In this document: positions 1 to 7,677 of the stretch, piece by piece
Numbering within the stretch: the stretch's first letter is position 1
Layout: each line of letters opens with the position of its first letter
Source: Planctomycetia bacterium
GTDB lineage: Bacteria > Planctomycetota > Planctomycetia > Gemmatales > Gemmataceae
Length of the DNA stretch: 32,124 nt
Reading direction: 5' to 3'
Assembly: GCA_005772955.1 (NCBI GenBank)
Contig: SXID01000088.1
Span: forward strand, 1 to 32,124
Position numbers and translations under genes: made by a program
The notes under the pieces: generated by a model
What the model saw: only the letters and a program-made list of their open reading frames with translations
What the model was told of the DNA's origin: nothing
Databases searched by the model: none

Positions 1-43
1 CCGGCCCCCTTCCCTGAAGGGAAGGGGGCCGGGGGGGGAGGTT
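1..43. repeat. GC-rich palindrome inside a coding frame
   Basis: Bases 1-15 and 18-32 are perfect 15-bp inverted arms around a 2-nt centre. The G-run and GGTT that follow (33-43) suggest the element continues leftwards outside the window. It reads in frame in the minus-strand metallohydrolase gene, giving a Pro/Gly-rich peptide. It resembles the GC-rich REP-like palindromes common between genes in Gemmata-type genomes (recalled, not searched). Confidence 0.75.
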
Positions 44-989
44 CCGCACGCCTCGCATACGTCCGCATCGCGCCCATCTGTACGGCGTTCGAGTCCTTGC
101 CGCTCGCGCCGACGAGCGGCACCCGCACGCCCGCGTTCCACAGACGGTACACCCACGGCATCAGCGGCGTCTTGCGCGGTCGCGCGCACACCTCGATCGC
201 GTCGATCTTCCCCAGAATAGCGGCGACGAGTGCCTCACCACCGGTCGCGCCACCGGTGGACTCGAACGCATCGACCCACACCACCAAGCCACCTTTGCGG
301 TGACACTGGTCGCACCAGTCGCACACTCCCCAGTCGTCGGACTCTTCGCCGCCGAACGTGAGCGGGAACACCGGGCGGTGCGAGTTCAGCAGCGCCACCT
401 TCCCTAACACCGGGTGCGAGTTGAAGGTGTTCACGAACACCGCGTGCCCATTGCGTTCGAGCGCGGAAACCTGACCACTGAAAGCGAACAGGTTAGGCGT
501 ACTGGTGTACGTGTTCGCGTCCATTGTGAGAACGGGAATCGGTGTCGCGAGTACGTTCACGGCGTCCAGGTCTTCGGCTTGCGCCTCAAGAAGTGCCGCG
601 TGTGAATTGATGAAGTGACATCGTGTATCGACTCTCACCCAGCCGTCCGCGTACGAATCGTTCCAGCGTGTGATCGTGAACCGTAAGGAGATCTGCCCGG
701 CACCGAGTGTCACGGTTGCATCAAGGGGGGTCCACTCGGGTCCCTTCGCGGTTTGTACGCGAAGCGGCACCCCGGCCGGTAACGGCATCTCACACGCGCC
801 ATCGATGTAGAACCAGCGTTCGCGCCCGACGCGTAGGTGACCGCCGACGTCCTCGTTGCGCCCGGCGGGAAACTCCGCGGAGCGGCCAAGCGGCGCGTAG
901 TGAGTACCGTCGGGACCGGTGACACGTACTCGCACCGGCGTGGGCCGGTTCGTCGCGGCATCGTTAATGCGAAGGTGAACGGTCAGCAT
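1..989 (-). CDS. CehA/McbA-type PHP-like metallohydrolase (partial, 3' end outside window)
   Basis: An open frame of 329 codons runs from ATG at 989 to the left window edge without a stop. The N-terminal ~105 residues look like a beta-rich carbohydrate-binding or regulatory domain (opens MLTVHLRIND). A PHP-like hydrolase region follows, with a degenerate metal motif DTRCH (121-125), where family members usually have HxH, and then HAALLEAQAEDLDAVNVLA, which is typical of planctomycete CehA/McbA-like proteins. A CxxCxxCH cluster lies at 223-230 and a GASGKDSNAV segment at 294-303. Just after residue 313 the expected sequence gives way to a proline-rich stretch encoded by a palindromic repeat at the window edge. 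The start lies 12 nt after the stop of the upstream sugar isomerase gene, so the two are probably co-transcribed. The family call is from motif memory; activity is uncertain because of the substituted histidine and the repeat. Confidence 0.72.
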   Translation of the reverse strand, partial: MLTVHLRINDAATNRPTPVRVRVTGPDGTHYAPLGRSAEFPAGRNEDVGGHLRVGRERWFYIDGACEMPLPAGVPLRVQTAKGPEWTPLDATVTLGAGQISLRFTITRWNDSYADGWVRVDTRCHFINSHAALLEAQAEDLDAVNVLATPIPVLTMDANTYTSTPNLFAFSGQVSALERNGHAVFVNTFNSHPVLGKVALLNSHRPVFPLTFGGEESDDWGVCDWCDQCHRKGGLVVWVDAFESTGGATGGEALVAAILGKIDAIEVCARPRKTPLMPWVYRLWNAGVRVPLVGASGKDSNAVQMGAMRTYARRAEPPPPAPFPSGKGA

Positions 990-1001
990 GTGGTGAACCG
1001 C

Positions 1002-1859
1002 TTACGCTTCGGTCCCGCCGCAGTCGCGGAGGATGTTGCGAAAGGCTTCGACCGCGTACGGGAACAGGTCGGGGCCAGTAATACCACCCGTCGGGCCACC
1101 ACCGCGGAGGTGTGGCTCCATCGTCGCGAAGCCCTTGTACCCCATCGCGATCGCGTCCTTGATGCTGTACGCGATGTTCCCATCGCCAGTGCCCGCGATC
1201 ACGCCATATTCGTGACCGGCCGCGTGGCCCCCGCGTTTCCAGTCCTTGATGTGGAAGTGCGAAGTGTACGCTTTGGTCTTCTCCCAACCCGCGACTGGGT
1301 CGAAGTTGCCATAGGTGTAGTTGGCCGCGTCGTAAGCGGCACGTAGCGCCAGACTATTGACGGTGCTCAACACGTCCGCGACGCGCTCCGGCGAGTCCCC
1401 ATAAATGCGGTGTTCGTTCTCGTGGAACAGCACCACGTTGTTCTTCGCCGCGATGTCGGCCTTCGCCCCCATGCGCCTGATCACTTCCTCGCGATATTGG
1501 GGCCAGTTGGCCGGGTCGAAGTTCGGGTCGTTACCGGGCGGGTAGTAACTGAAGATGCGGATGCCTCGCGTGCCAAACACACCGCACAATTCAATGGCGC
1601 GCTTGAACTTGTCGAGGTGTGCGTTAAAGTCGGAGTCGATGGCGACCTTGCCGACGGGCGAGCCGATCGCGGACAGCCCGATACCCTCACCATCGAGGAG
1701 TTTCTTGAACTCGCGAATCTGTTCGCCCGAGAGCAGGAGGCAATTGGTCTTGTGGATCGACCGAAACTCGATGAACCGGACGCGACTGGCCTTCAGCGCC
1801 GCTACCTGCTCACGCGGGTCGTGCGAAATCTCATCGGCGAACGCAGACAAGCTGAACAT
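1002..1859 (-). CDS. Sugar phosphate isomerase/epimerase (TIM barrel)
   Basis: This encodes 285 aa matching the xylose-isomerase-like / AP-endonuclease-2-like TIM-barrel family (PF01261), which isomerises or epimerises sugars using a metal held by Glu/Asp/His. Visible signatures are HENEHRIYGD (146-155, putative metal-ligand Glu147), a YDAANYTYGN segment, HFHIKDWKRGG and the late-strand motif ATMEPHLRGGG, in the usual order. The frame extends 59 codons further upstream, but those residues are Arg/Ala-rich and unlike the family, so the ATG at 1859 (MFSLSAFADE) is preferred. Length fits the usual 270-300 aa. There is no signal peptide, so it is cytoplasmic. The gene sits 12 nt upstream of the metallohydrolase gene and 65 nt downstream of a membrane protein gene. 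The exact substrate cannot be told from sequence. Confidence 0.88.
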   Translation of the reverse strand: MFSLSAFADEISHDPREQVAALKASRVRFIEFRSIHKTNCLLLSGEQIREFKKLLDGEGIGLSAIGSPVGKVAIDSDFNAHLDKFKRAIELCGVFGTRGIRIFSYYPPGNDPNFDPANWPQYREEVIRRMGAKADIAAKNNVVLFHENEHRIYGDSPERVADVLSTVNSLALRAAYDAANYTYGNFDPVAGWEKTKAYTSHFHIKDWKRGGHAAGHEYGVIAGTGDGNIAYSIKDAIAMGYKGFATMEPHLRGGGPTGGITGPDLFPYAVEAFRNILRDCGGTEA

Positions 1860-1924
1860 GATTCGGCACCGGGGAAGAACGTACTGTTGTGGTGCCGGTA
1901 GTGTATGGGGAAGTCGCGGGAGCG

Positions 1925-2974
1925 TTACCACTCCGGCTCTTCCTCGTAAGGAAGTTTCTCGTACTGCCCAGCAAGGATCACCGCGATCACGAGGGGCAGC
2001 ATCACGAGCGCGGCGCGAAGAGCGAACAGCAGCCACCGGTTTTGACGGCTGACTCGCGGAATCAGGAACGGTGCGAGAACCAAGGGCGCGAGTGTCACGA
2101 GCCAGAACGAGATCGCGGGAACTTTATTGTCGGCGTGCGACGGGCGCGTGCCGAGGAGCAGTCCCGGCAGGAACGCGACCGCAACCGGGATGGCGCCACT
2201 CGCACTGAGTTTCGCGCCGACTTCACGCACCTGCACCACACCGGCCGCAACCGCAATCCCGGACATGGCGGAGCCGATCACCACCGCGAGTTCCATGAAC
2301 TTCGCGTTGTGCGAGTACAGCAGAACCGCCGCGCCCGCGTAGAACATCGCGCACAGATATACGGACACTTCCGCGCTCGCACCGCCTCGCGCAAGGCCGT
2401 CCAGTAAGAGCCACACAAGAATCATTGCGAAGGCGAGTTCCCACCGAAGTGACGACCACTCGGGCTTTGACGCGGCGTGACCCATGACGAGCCACGCACA
2501 CACGACGTACACCGCGCCGGCACGAGGTAGCCACACAAGAAGGTTCGCGGTCCACCACGCGCGTTCGGGTATCGCGCGGCCCGCGGCCATTCCGAGCCAC
2601 CGCGTGAGCAACCCAACAATCAACAACACGATCGCCGCGCGCGGCAACCAGTGTTCGCACGGAGATGCCAGCGGTGGCTTCGGCACGTCCTCATCGAGTG
2701 ACGCCGCGGCCGGCTTCGGTGCATCGACGGGCTTCCACAAAACCAGGCGCGATGTGTTATCCCAGGTCGGCTTCGGGTCTTCGGGTGTCAGGTTCGGGGG
2801 CGCGAAGTTCGCGGCCATGAACGCAAACGCGACCGCGATCGCGGACCCGAGCGCCGCGGCCCAGCGCCCTGCTACGAGGAATACGCAGAACACAAACGCG
2901 GCCACGCCCGCGCCCGGCAACACGCACTGGTGCAGCGCTTCGAGAATGTCCTTGAGTGGCGGCGGGGGAGGCAT
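1925..2974 (-). CDS. Multi-pass membrane protein, function unknown
   Basis: The 349-aa product has about nine hydrophobic segments. They begin with one or two helices near residues 20-60, followed by a soluble Pro/Lys/Asp-rich loop (about 65-110), then closely spaced helices to about residue 340 and an acidic tail ending EEEPEW. I do not recognise a named family. No enzymatic motif, Walker box or cysteine pair stands out. The ATG at 2974 begins MPPPPPLKD; only a weak GGAAG lies upstream. The gene lies between a YceI gene (stop 75 nt away) and the sugar isomerase gene, on the same strand. Codon usage and GC bias match the neighbours, so it is probably native. It could be a transporter-like or structural inner-membrane protein, but nothing in the sequence decides this. 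Confidence 0.7.
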   Translation of the reverse strand: MPPPPPLKDILEALHQCVLPGAGVAAFVFCVFLVAGRWAAALGSAIAVAFAFMAANFAPPNLTPEDPKPTWDNTSRLVLWKPVDAPKPAAASLDEDVPKPPLASPCEHWLPRAAIVLLIVGLLTRWLGMAAGRAIPERAWWTANLLVWLPRAGAVYVVCAWLVMGHAASKPEWSSLRWELAFAMILVWLLLDGLARGGASAEVSVYLCAMFYAGAAVLLYSHNAKFMELAVVIGSAMSGIAVAAGVVQVREVGAKLSASGAIPVAVAFLPGLLLGTRPSHADNKVPAISFWLVTLAPLVLAPFLIPRVSRQNRWLLFALRAALVMLPLVIAVILAGQYEKLPYEEEPEW

Positions 2975-2992
2975 GACGTGCTTCTATCTTCC

Positions 2993-3035
2993 GCCGCTTG
3001 CGGCGTCGCAGGTGTGCGAAGCCGCGAGCGGCTCA
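2993..3035. repeat. REP-like inverted repeat, copy 1
   Basis: An imperfect left arm (2993-3010) and right arm (3015-3035) fold on each other. The 20-mer at 3016-3035 recurs exactly at 6574-6593, and the left arm matches 6535-6552 with few differences. It lies between the stop of the YceI gene and the start of the membrane protein gene, where it could act as a terminator or attenuator on the minus strand. Confidence 0.7.
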
Positions 3036-3048
3036 AGACCATACAAAA

Positions 3049-3594
3049 CTACCTCTTCACCAGCGTGACGTTGAGGCCCAACTCGACCTTGTCGTCGATC
3101 TTGCCCTTGCCGTAAATCATGCCCCACTGCGTGCGGTCGATGCTGAACGACGCGACGACCACGATCTTGCCGTCCTTGTCGGTGATGGTCGCGGGGAACG
3201 TGACCGGCTTGGTTTTGCCAAGCAGAGTGAGGTCACCGGTGATGGTGTAGCCCTTCTCGCCCTTCTCGACCTTCGTCGATTTGAACGTGGCCTTCGGCTG
3301 ATTCTTCACGTCGAAGAAGTCCGCGTTCTTGAGGTGGGTGGCAAGTTTGGCGTCGTCGGCGAAAATCGAGTCGGTGTCGATGTCCACCTCGATCTTGGTC
3401 TTGGCGAGGTCGCCGTCGGTGACGGTCGCGGTGCCGGCGAGCTTGCCGAACCCGCCGGTGTGCTTGCCGTCCGGCTTCTTGCCGACGAACGTGACCTTCG
3501 TGTTATCGCCGGTGAGCGTGTACTTCGTGTCCGCGGCGCTGCTCGTGAGCGCGAGCGCGGCGACAAGGCTGAGCGCGATCAGCAAACGGGGCAT
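3049..3594 (-). CDS. YceI family periplasmic protein
   Basis: This encodes 181 aa with a Sec signal peptide (MPRLLIALSLVAALALTSSA, likely cleaved near residues 20/21). The rest is one YceI domain (PF04264), a lipocalin-like beta barrel that binds polyisoprenoid or amide lipids. Typical features are the repeated TFKSTKV and DLTLLGKTKPVTFPATI strands, and the closing FSIDRTQWGMIYGKGKIDDKVEL block, which matches the family end motif (SIDRxxWGM...). Length is normal (170-200 aa). A clear Shine-Dalgarno GGAGAAG (minus strand of 3600-3606) lies 5 nt before ATG 3594. The gene stands alone, with a hairpin repeat downstream. The family call is secure; the ligand and role are not known from sequence. 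Confidence 0.93.
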   Translation of the reverse strand: MPRLLIALSLVAALALTSSAADTKYTLTGDNTKVTFVGKKPDGKHTGGFGKLAGTATVTDGDLAKTKIEVDIDTDSIFADDAKLATHLKNADFFDVKNQPKATFKSTKVEKGEKGYTITGDLTLLGKTKPVTFPATITDKDGKIVVVASFSIDRTQWGMIYGKGKIDDKVELGLNVTLVKR

Positions 3595-3709
3595 AGCAAC
3601 TTCTCCGAGTTGTCGAGACGGGAACCGAACCGCGCGCCCGCGCGGTCGTTAGAAGTGTAGGGACTACCCCGCGACGGGCACGGGCTTACGCGCGCATTTC
3701 GCGCCCGGC

Positions 3710-4216
3710 TCACGGAACCGGCTTCGTAACCTCGCGCGGTGGCGGAATCGTGCCGTCCATTGCCGCAGCCCTGCGAGCGTTCTGTTCCTGAAGCGCCGCA
3801 TTGTATGCGTTGAATGAATCTTCCCACTCCTTCCCGGTCATGTCCCTAAAGAATTCGTCGCGGTAGATGCAACTACTCGTGCGGGCCAGAACCAACTTCC
3901 CGCCTTTGGCGACAAGTCGAGTATCGCCGTACCCATTGTCCAGGGTCAGAATGACAAACTCGCCGTGCTTCAGCACGGTGTAATCCGCGTGCAGTTTGAT
4001 GAGTGGTTCGATCGGATCGCCCGCCTTGATCTCACCGCGCGCCAGCCCGCGGAGTACGAGGTCTTTGCCGTTCCGAAAACTCTCCTGCCGCGCCCGCCAG
4101 CGCGGGTTGTCGGGAATCGCGTGCGGCATCGGCGCGAGCTCCGGCGCCGCCAGAGCATCAGAGTTCACGCACCCGACCAGCGCCGCGCACGCGCCGCAGA
4201 GAACAGTGATTCGCAT
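3710..4216 (-). CDS. Small lipoprotein, function unknown
   Basis: The product is 168 aa with a lipoprotein signal ending in LVGC (lipidated Cys16). The mature part is soluble and has no family I recognise. The middle (VLKHGEFVILTLDNGYGDTRLVAKGGKLVLARTSS) looks beta-rich, followed by a helical YRDEFFRDMTGKEWEDSFNAYNAALQEQNARRAAA segment. Translation starts 3 nt after the helicase gene's TGA, with GGGAGG overlapping that stop, so translation is probably coupled to the helicase. This placement is surprising for an envelope protein and may be incidental. Gene reality is well supported by the signal peptide, SD and lack of better frames; function is unknown. Confidence 0.78.
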   Translation of the reverse strand: MRITVLCGACAALVGCVNSDALAAPELAPMPHAIPDNPRWRARQESFRNGKDLVLRGLARGEIKAGDPIEPLIKLHADYTVLKHGEFVILTLDNGYGDTRLVAKGGKLVLARTSSCIYRDEFFRDMTGKEWEDSFNAYNAALQEQNARRAAAMDGTIPPPREVTKPVP

Positions 4217-4219
4217 GAC

Positions 4220-6484
4220 TCACCCTCCCGTTTTCCTCCGGCCGACCACCTTCAGTTTAATCTTGTCGCCGGCGAATATCTTCTCTCCGTGTGCCGGGAA
4301 TCGCACCTTCACGCGCCTGAGCGCGCCGTAGCCGCTCACGTCAGTCACGCTCCCGAGGCCGAACTCTTCGTGCTGCACCAACACGCCGACCGCGAGGCCG
4401 GTATCCGGTGCGTCCGGGATGGTCGGCTTCAGGTCGGGGTTCGGCTTCCGCACCGGCGGGATGAACGGCCGCGCACCGGTGTCGGCCCAGTCCTTCGACG
4501 CGTAACTCGACTTCACGCGCCACTCGTCCGCCGCCGTGCGCGCGACGTTACGCGACATCGACGGGTCGATGATCTGCACGTCGCGCGGCAACTCTTGAAT
4601 GAACTGGCTCACGATGCAGTAGTTCAACTGACCACGGAACTCACGCATCCGCGCGTTGCACAGATAGAGTTCCTTCATCGCACGCGTCATGCCCACAAAG
4701 CACAGCCGGCGTTCCTCTTCAACCTCTTCGTCATTGGACAAACTCCGCTCATGCGGCAGCAACCCCTGCTCCACGGCGAGCACGTACACCACGGGGAACT
4801 CCAGGCCCTTGCTCGCGTGCAGCGTCATTACGGAAACGTGTTCGGCTTGCTCGTCCCAGCCATCCACGTCCGACGCGAGCGTGATCTGTTCGAGGAAATC
4901 CGTGATGGTGCGAGTGTTGTCCTCGTCCCAGAACTGCTTCGCGGCGGTGACGAGGTCTTCCACGTTCATGAGCCGGTCCGCGTCCTCGTCATCGGTCGAG
5001 TCGCGTAGCATCGTCGCGTACCCGGATTTCTCCAACACGAGCTGAACGAGTTCGTGCGGCGGCAAATCGAGCCGCGAGCGCAGTTCGGACATCATCTTGT
5101 GGAAGTCCCTCAGCCCGGTGGCGGCCTTTCCTTTGATCTCCGTGATGCGTGCAACTTGGCCCGCCGCGACCAAGAGACCGATTTCCTGATCCGCCGCGAA
5201 CGACTGGAGCTTTTCGAGCGACACCTTCCCGATGCCGCGCACCGGTTCGTTCACGACGCGCAGGAAACTCACGCTGTCTTGCGGGTTCGCGAGCAACCGC
5301 AGGTACGCGAGCACGTCGCGGTTCTCTTTTCGCTCGAAGAACGCCAGCCCCTTCACGATCTGGAACGGCACGCCATGCTTCACGAACGCGCTTTCGAGCG
5401 ACCGGGTAAGCGCATTGATCCGCATGAAGATCGCGTGGTCGCGGTACTTGAACTTGCCGGCTTTCACGGCTTCCTTGATGCGGAGCACTATGCCCTCGGC
5501 CTCGTTGAGACCGTTGTCGAACGTGACCACGCTTACTGGTTCGCCCTGCGGGTTGTCGGTAACGAGATCCTTCTTCTTGCGTTGCTTGTTGTGGTCGATG
5601 AGCGCACTGGCCGCGTGGATGATGGCCTTCGTGCTACGGTAGTTCTGGCTCAGCGTGATGGTGCGCGAATTGGGGAAGTCGCGCTCAAAGTCGAGGATGA
5701 TTTTGATGTCCGACCCACGCCAGCGGTAGATCGATTGATCGGGATCCCCGACCACGCAGAGATTCGGGTAGTCGCGGCTCAGTTGCTTCACGATCTGGTA
5801 TTGCGCAGAGTTCGTGTCCTGGTACTCGTCGATCAGCACGTAGCGGAACCGCGCGTCGAGTTCGGCGCGGAACTCCTCGTTCTCGCGCAACTTCATCGCG
5901 GGGAGGTAGAGCAGGTCGTCGAAGTCCATCGCGTTCGCGTTGCGCAGCCGCTTCTCGTACAGTGGGTACACCGCGGCTACGGTCTGCTGGAAGAAGTCCG
6001 TCGCGGTGCGCGCGTACGCTGGTGCCGTGATCAGTTGGTTCTTCGCCTTGCTGATCGCACCCCCGATGCGTTCCGGGCTGAACTTCACGTTGTCGATGCC
6101 CGACGCTTCGAGCGCGTCCTTCACCAGTTTGTTGCGGTCGTCCATGTCGTAGATGGTGAAGTTGCGGTCGTAACCGAGGCGGTCAGCGTACTGGCGTAGC
6201 AGGCGCGCGCCGAGGCTGTGAAAGGTACTCACCCACACCTTGTTGCCCGGTGCGAGTTTCTCGACGCGGGTCTTCATCTCGCCAGCGGCCTTGTTCGTGA
6301 ACGTGATCGCCAGGATGTTGTTCGCTCGCACGCCGGTTCGCAGCAAATACGCGACCCGACGCGTGATGACGCGAGTCTTCCCACTCCCGGCGCCCGCGAG
6401 AATGAGTAGCGGACCTTCGTTGTGGGTCGTCGCGGTCCGCTGCGCGTCGGTCAAGTCGGAGAGCAGGTCGTCGAACGCAGACAT
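4220..6484 (-). CDS. pcrA: ATP-dependent DNA helicase UvrD/PcrA
   Basis: This encodes 754 aa, a superfamily 1A 3'-5' DNA helicase for repair and replication-fork maintenance. All SF1 motifs are visible in order: Walker A AGAGSGKT (30-37), TFTNKAAGEMKTRV (Ia), Walker B LIDEYQDTN, GDPDQSIYRWRG (III), QNYRS (IV), VMTLHASKGLEFPVV (V) and RRLCFVGMTRA (VI). The C-terminus carries the small PcrA/UvrD tail (VLVQHEEFGLGSVTDV...VRFPAHGEKIF), which in PcrA contacts RNA polymerase. The ATG at 6484 is chosen over a longer frame because MSAFDDLLSDLTDAQRTA matches the family start and GGAAGGA sits just upstream. Length is normal (720-780 aa). A lipoprotein gene follows 3 nt after the stop. Upstream, divergent acpS is separated by a REP-like inverted repeat. 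Confidence 0.96.
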   Translation of the reverse strand: MSAFDDLLSDLTDAQRTATTHNEGPLLILAGAGSGKTRVITRRVAYLLRTGVRANNILAITFTNKAAGEMKTRVEKLAPGNKVWVSTFHSLGARLLRQYADRLGYDRNFTIYDMDDRNKLVKDALEASGIDNVKFSPERIGGAISKAKNQLITAPAYARTATDFFQQTVAAVYPLYEKRLRNANAMDFDDLLYLPAMKLRENEEFRAELDARFRYVLIDEYQDTNSAQYQIVKQLSRDYPNLCVVGDPDQSIYRWRGSDIKIILDFERDFPNSRTITLSQNYRSTKAIIHAASALIDHNKQRKKKDLVTDNPQGEPVSVVTFDNGLNEAEGIVLRIKEAVKAGKFKYRDHAIFMRINALTRSLESAFVKHGVPFQIVKGLAFFERKENRDVLAYLRLLANPQDSVSFLRVVNEPVRGIGKVSLEKLQSFAADQEIGLLVAAGQVARITEIKGKAATGLRDFHKMMSELRSRLDLPPHELVQLVLEKSGYATMLRDSTDDEDADRLMNVEDLVTAAKQFWDEDNTRTITDFLEQITLASDVDGWDEQAEHVSVMTLHASKGLEFPVVYVLAVEQGLLPHERSLSNDEEVEEERRLCFVGMTRAMKELYLCNARMREFRGQLNYCIVSQFIQELPRDVQIIDPSMSRNVARTAADEWRVKSSYASKDWADTGARPFIPPVRKPNPDLKPTIPDAPDTGLAVGVLVQHEEFGLGSVTDVSGYGALRRVKVRFPAHGEKIFAGDKIKLKVVGRRKTGG

Positions 6485-6534
6485 GGCCAGTCCTTCCGGG
6501 GAATACAACGACAACCTACCCCACAAGGGGTGAA

Positions 6535-6593
6535 GCCACTCGCGGCTTCGCAAGCGTTACGGCACAGCGACTCGCGAAGCCGCGAGCGGCTCA
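6535..6593. repeat. REP-like inverted repeat, copy 2
   Basis: Arms 6535-6551 and 6574-6590 are inverted with one mismatch over 17 bp. The right arm shares an exact 20-mer (6574-6593) with copy 1 at 3016-3035. It lies in the divergent promoter region between the helicase gene and acpS. Confidence 0.75.
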
Positions 6594-6648
6594 TGAAAAT
6601 ACTACCCGCGCACCGTCACCGTGCGAAGCTCAGCCTGGAAGTACACCA

Positions 6649-7071
6649 ATGGAAATACTCGGACTCGGCACTCAGGTCATGGAGTGCGTGCGGGTGCGGC
6701 AGTTGCTCGACGAACACGCGGACGCGTTCCTGCGGCAGGTGTACACGGACCGCGAAGTGCGGTTCTGCAACGCCAAGAAGCAGACCACTGAACAGTTCAC
6801 GGCACTGTGGGCAGCGAAGGAGGCGGTGTTTCGCGCGCTCGGCACGACCTGGAAACGCGGAATGAACTGGACCGACGTGGAAATCATCTGCGAAACGGGC
6901 GCACCGCCACACGCCCTGGTAAGCGGGGCGACCCGCGAGCTTCTGGCGGCACGCGGCGCCAACCACGTCCTTCTCACGATGGCGTTCTGCCGCACGTTCG
7001 CCACCGCGACCGCGATCATGGGCCGCACCGCCAGCGCACCGGTCGCGGAGGATACGGCCCTCGATGATTGA
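6649..7071 (+). CDS. acpS: Holo-[acyl-carrier-protein] synthase-like 4'-phosphopantetheinyl transferase
   Basis: The 140-aa product fits the AcpS/PPTase fold (PF01648), which moves the 4'-phosphopantetheine arm from CoA to the serine of acyl carrier protein for fatty acid synthesis. The N-terminus GLGTQVMECVRVRQLL (5-20) aligns with the canonical GxGxDxxExxR motif. The second motif ALWAAKEAVFRALGTTW contains the expected WAAKEAxxxALG with its metal-binding Glu. Oddly, the first metal-ligand Asp is replaced by Gln9. I recall GTQ variants in related planctomycetes but could not verify this. The ATG at 6649 has GGAAG 7 nt upstream. Length is slightly above the usual 120-130 aa. It is transcribed divergently from pcrA and ends at a strong hairpin. 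Cytoplasmic. The family call is strong; catalytic competence needs checking because of Gln9. Confidence 0.88.
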   Translation: MEILGLGTQVMECVRVRQLLDEHADAFLRQVYTDREVRFCNAKKQTTEQFTALWAAKEAVFRALGTTWKRGMNWTDVEIICETGAPPHALVSGATRELLAARGANHVLLTMAFCRTFATATAIMGRTASAPVAEDTALDD

Positions 7072-7078
7072 AAGGATG

Positions 7079-7123
7079 AAGGATGAAAGGAACAAGAGGT
7101 GTTCTTGTCATCCTTTCATCCTT
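7079..7123. terminator. Bidirectional hairpin terminator
   Basis: Arms 7079-7091 and 7111-7123 pair perfectly over 13 bp, with an inner 6-bp stem (7092-7097 with 7103-7108) and a short bulge. It sits between the acpS stop and the convergent gene's stop, overlapping the latter, and so can serve both strands. There is no long T-run. Confidence 0.8.
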
Positions 7124-7334
7124 ACTGAATCCCCTCACCCACTTCCTTGAGCAGCGCGCGAGCGGCCTTGAACGCGGTGCGAACGCTCATCACCCGGCCC
7201 TCAATCTGGTCTGCGATGAACGGCCGGGCCGGATCCGCTTTCGGCAACCCGGCCAGTTCGAGCGTGAGCGGTAACAGTTTCATAAACTCGGTCATCCGGC
7301 TCTGCTTCAGTTCGTTGCTAACTGGCTGATCCAC
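7122..7334 (-). CDS. Small helical protein, function unknown
   Basis: This encodes 70 aa starting at GTG 7334 with GGAG about 7 nt upstream. The sequence is largely helical (MTEFMKLLPLTLELAGL, then IEGRVMSVRTAFKAARALLKEVG) with no signal peptide and no cysteine. I recognise no named family; it looks like a small conserved cytosolic protein. It converges on acpS, and its stop codon lies inside the shared terminator stem. The good ribosome site, amphipathic pattern and matched terminator favour a real gene. Confidence 0.65.
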   Translation of the reverse strand: MDQPVSNELKQSRMTEFMKLLPLTLELAGLPKADPARPFIADQIEGRVMSVRTAFKAARALLKEVGEGIQ

Positions 7335-7677
7335 GGCGCGCTCCGTTACGAGAGTGTTGATGTGACGGACTAACGTCTTCAGACTACCGCGAAGGGCGGT
7401 CTACCTCAAGCGCGCTGTCGCCCAGAACTACCAGCACGCGCCACCCCGCCCCATTCACCTTCCTCGCGGACTTGCGCCATCTCGCGGCACTCCCCGGAAC
7501 TTGACCCGAAGAGGAGAAAATCTCGGATTCGACCGACAGACTGGCTAAATACTTCCGCCGGTACCGCCGATTGGTTGATGAGGATGCCTGTCCGAATCGA
7601 CTGGGGCCGCTCGTGCACACGGGCGGAACGGTTCGCGTGGGCCGTCGCGGATCTCAGGGTGGGAGCGGGGAACACAC
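7335..7677. other. Intergenic stretch with no convincing gene
   Basis: These 343 bases separate a minus-strand small gene from the plus-strand outer-membrane factor gene. Minus-strand open frames here are Arg/Ser-rich with no family features and no ribosome site. The only clear signal is the Shine-Dalgarno-like GGGAGCGGGG just before ATG 7678. A TAAATA at 7546-7551 could be a -10 box, but no matching -35 box is at the right distance. Confidence 0.6.

Noticed and set aside
5054-6199. A 381-codon open frame on the plus strand
   Set aside because: It lies wholly antisense to the helicase gene, which has complete SF1 motifs. Its peptide is Arg/Val-rich, as expected from the complement of a high-GC coding frame.
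7406-7675. Minus-strand frames before the outer-membrane factor gene
   Set aside because: Short, Arg/Ser-rich peptides without ribosome site, signal or family. They overlap the leader region of a well-supported plus-strand gene.
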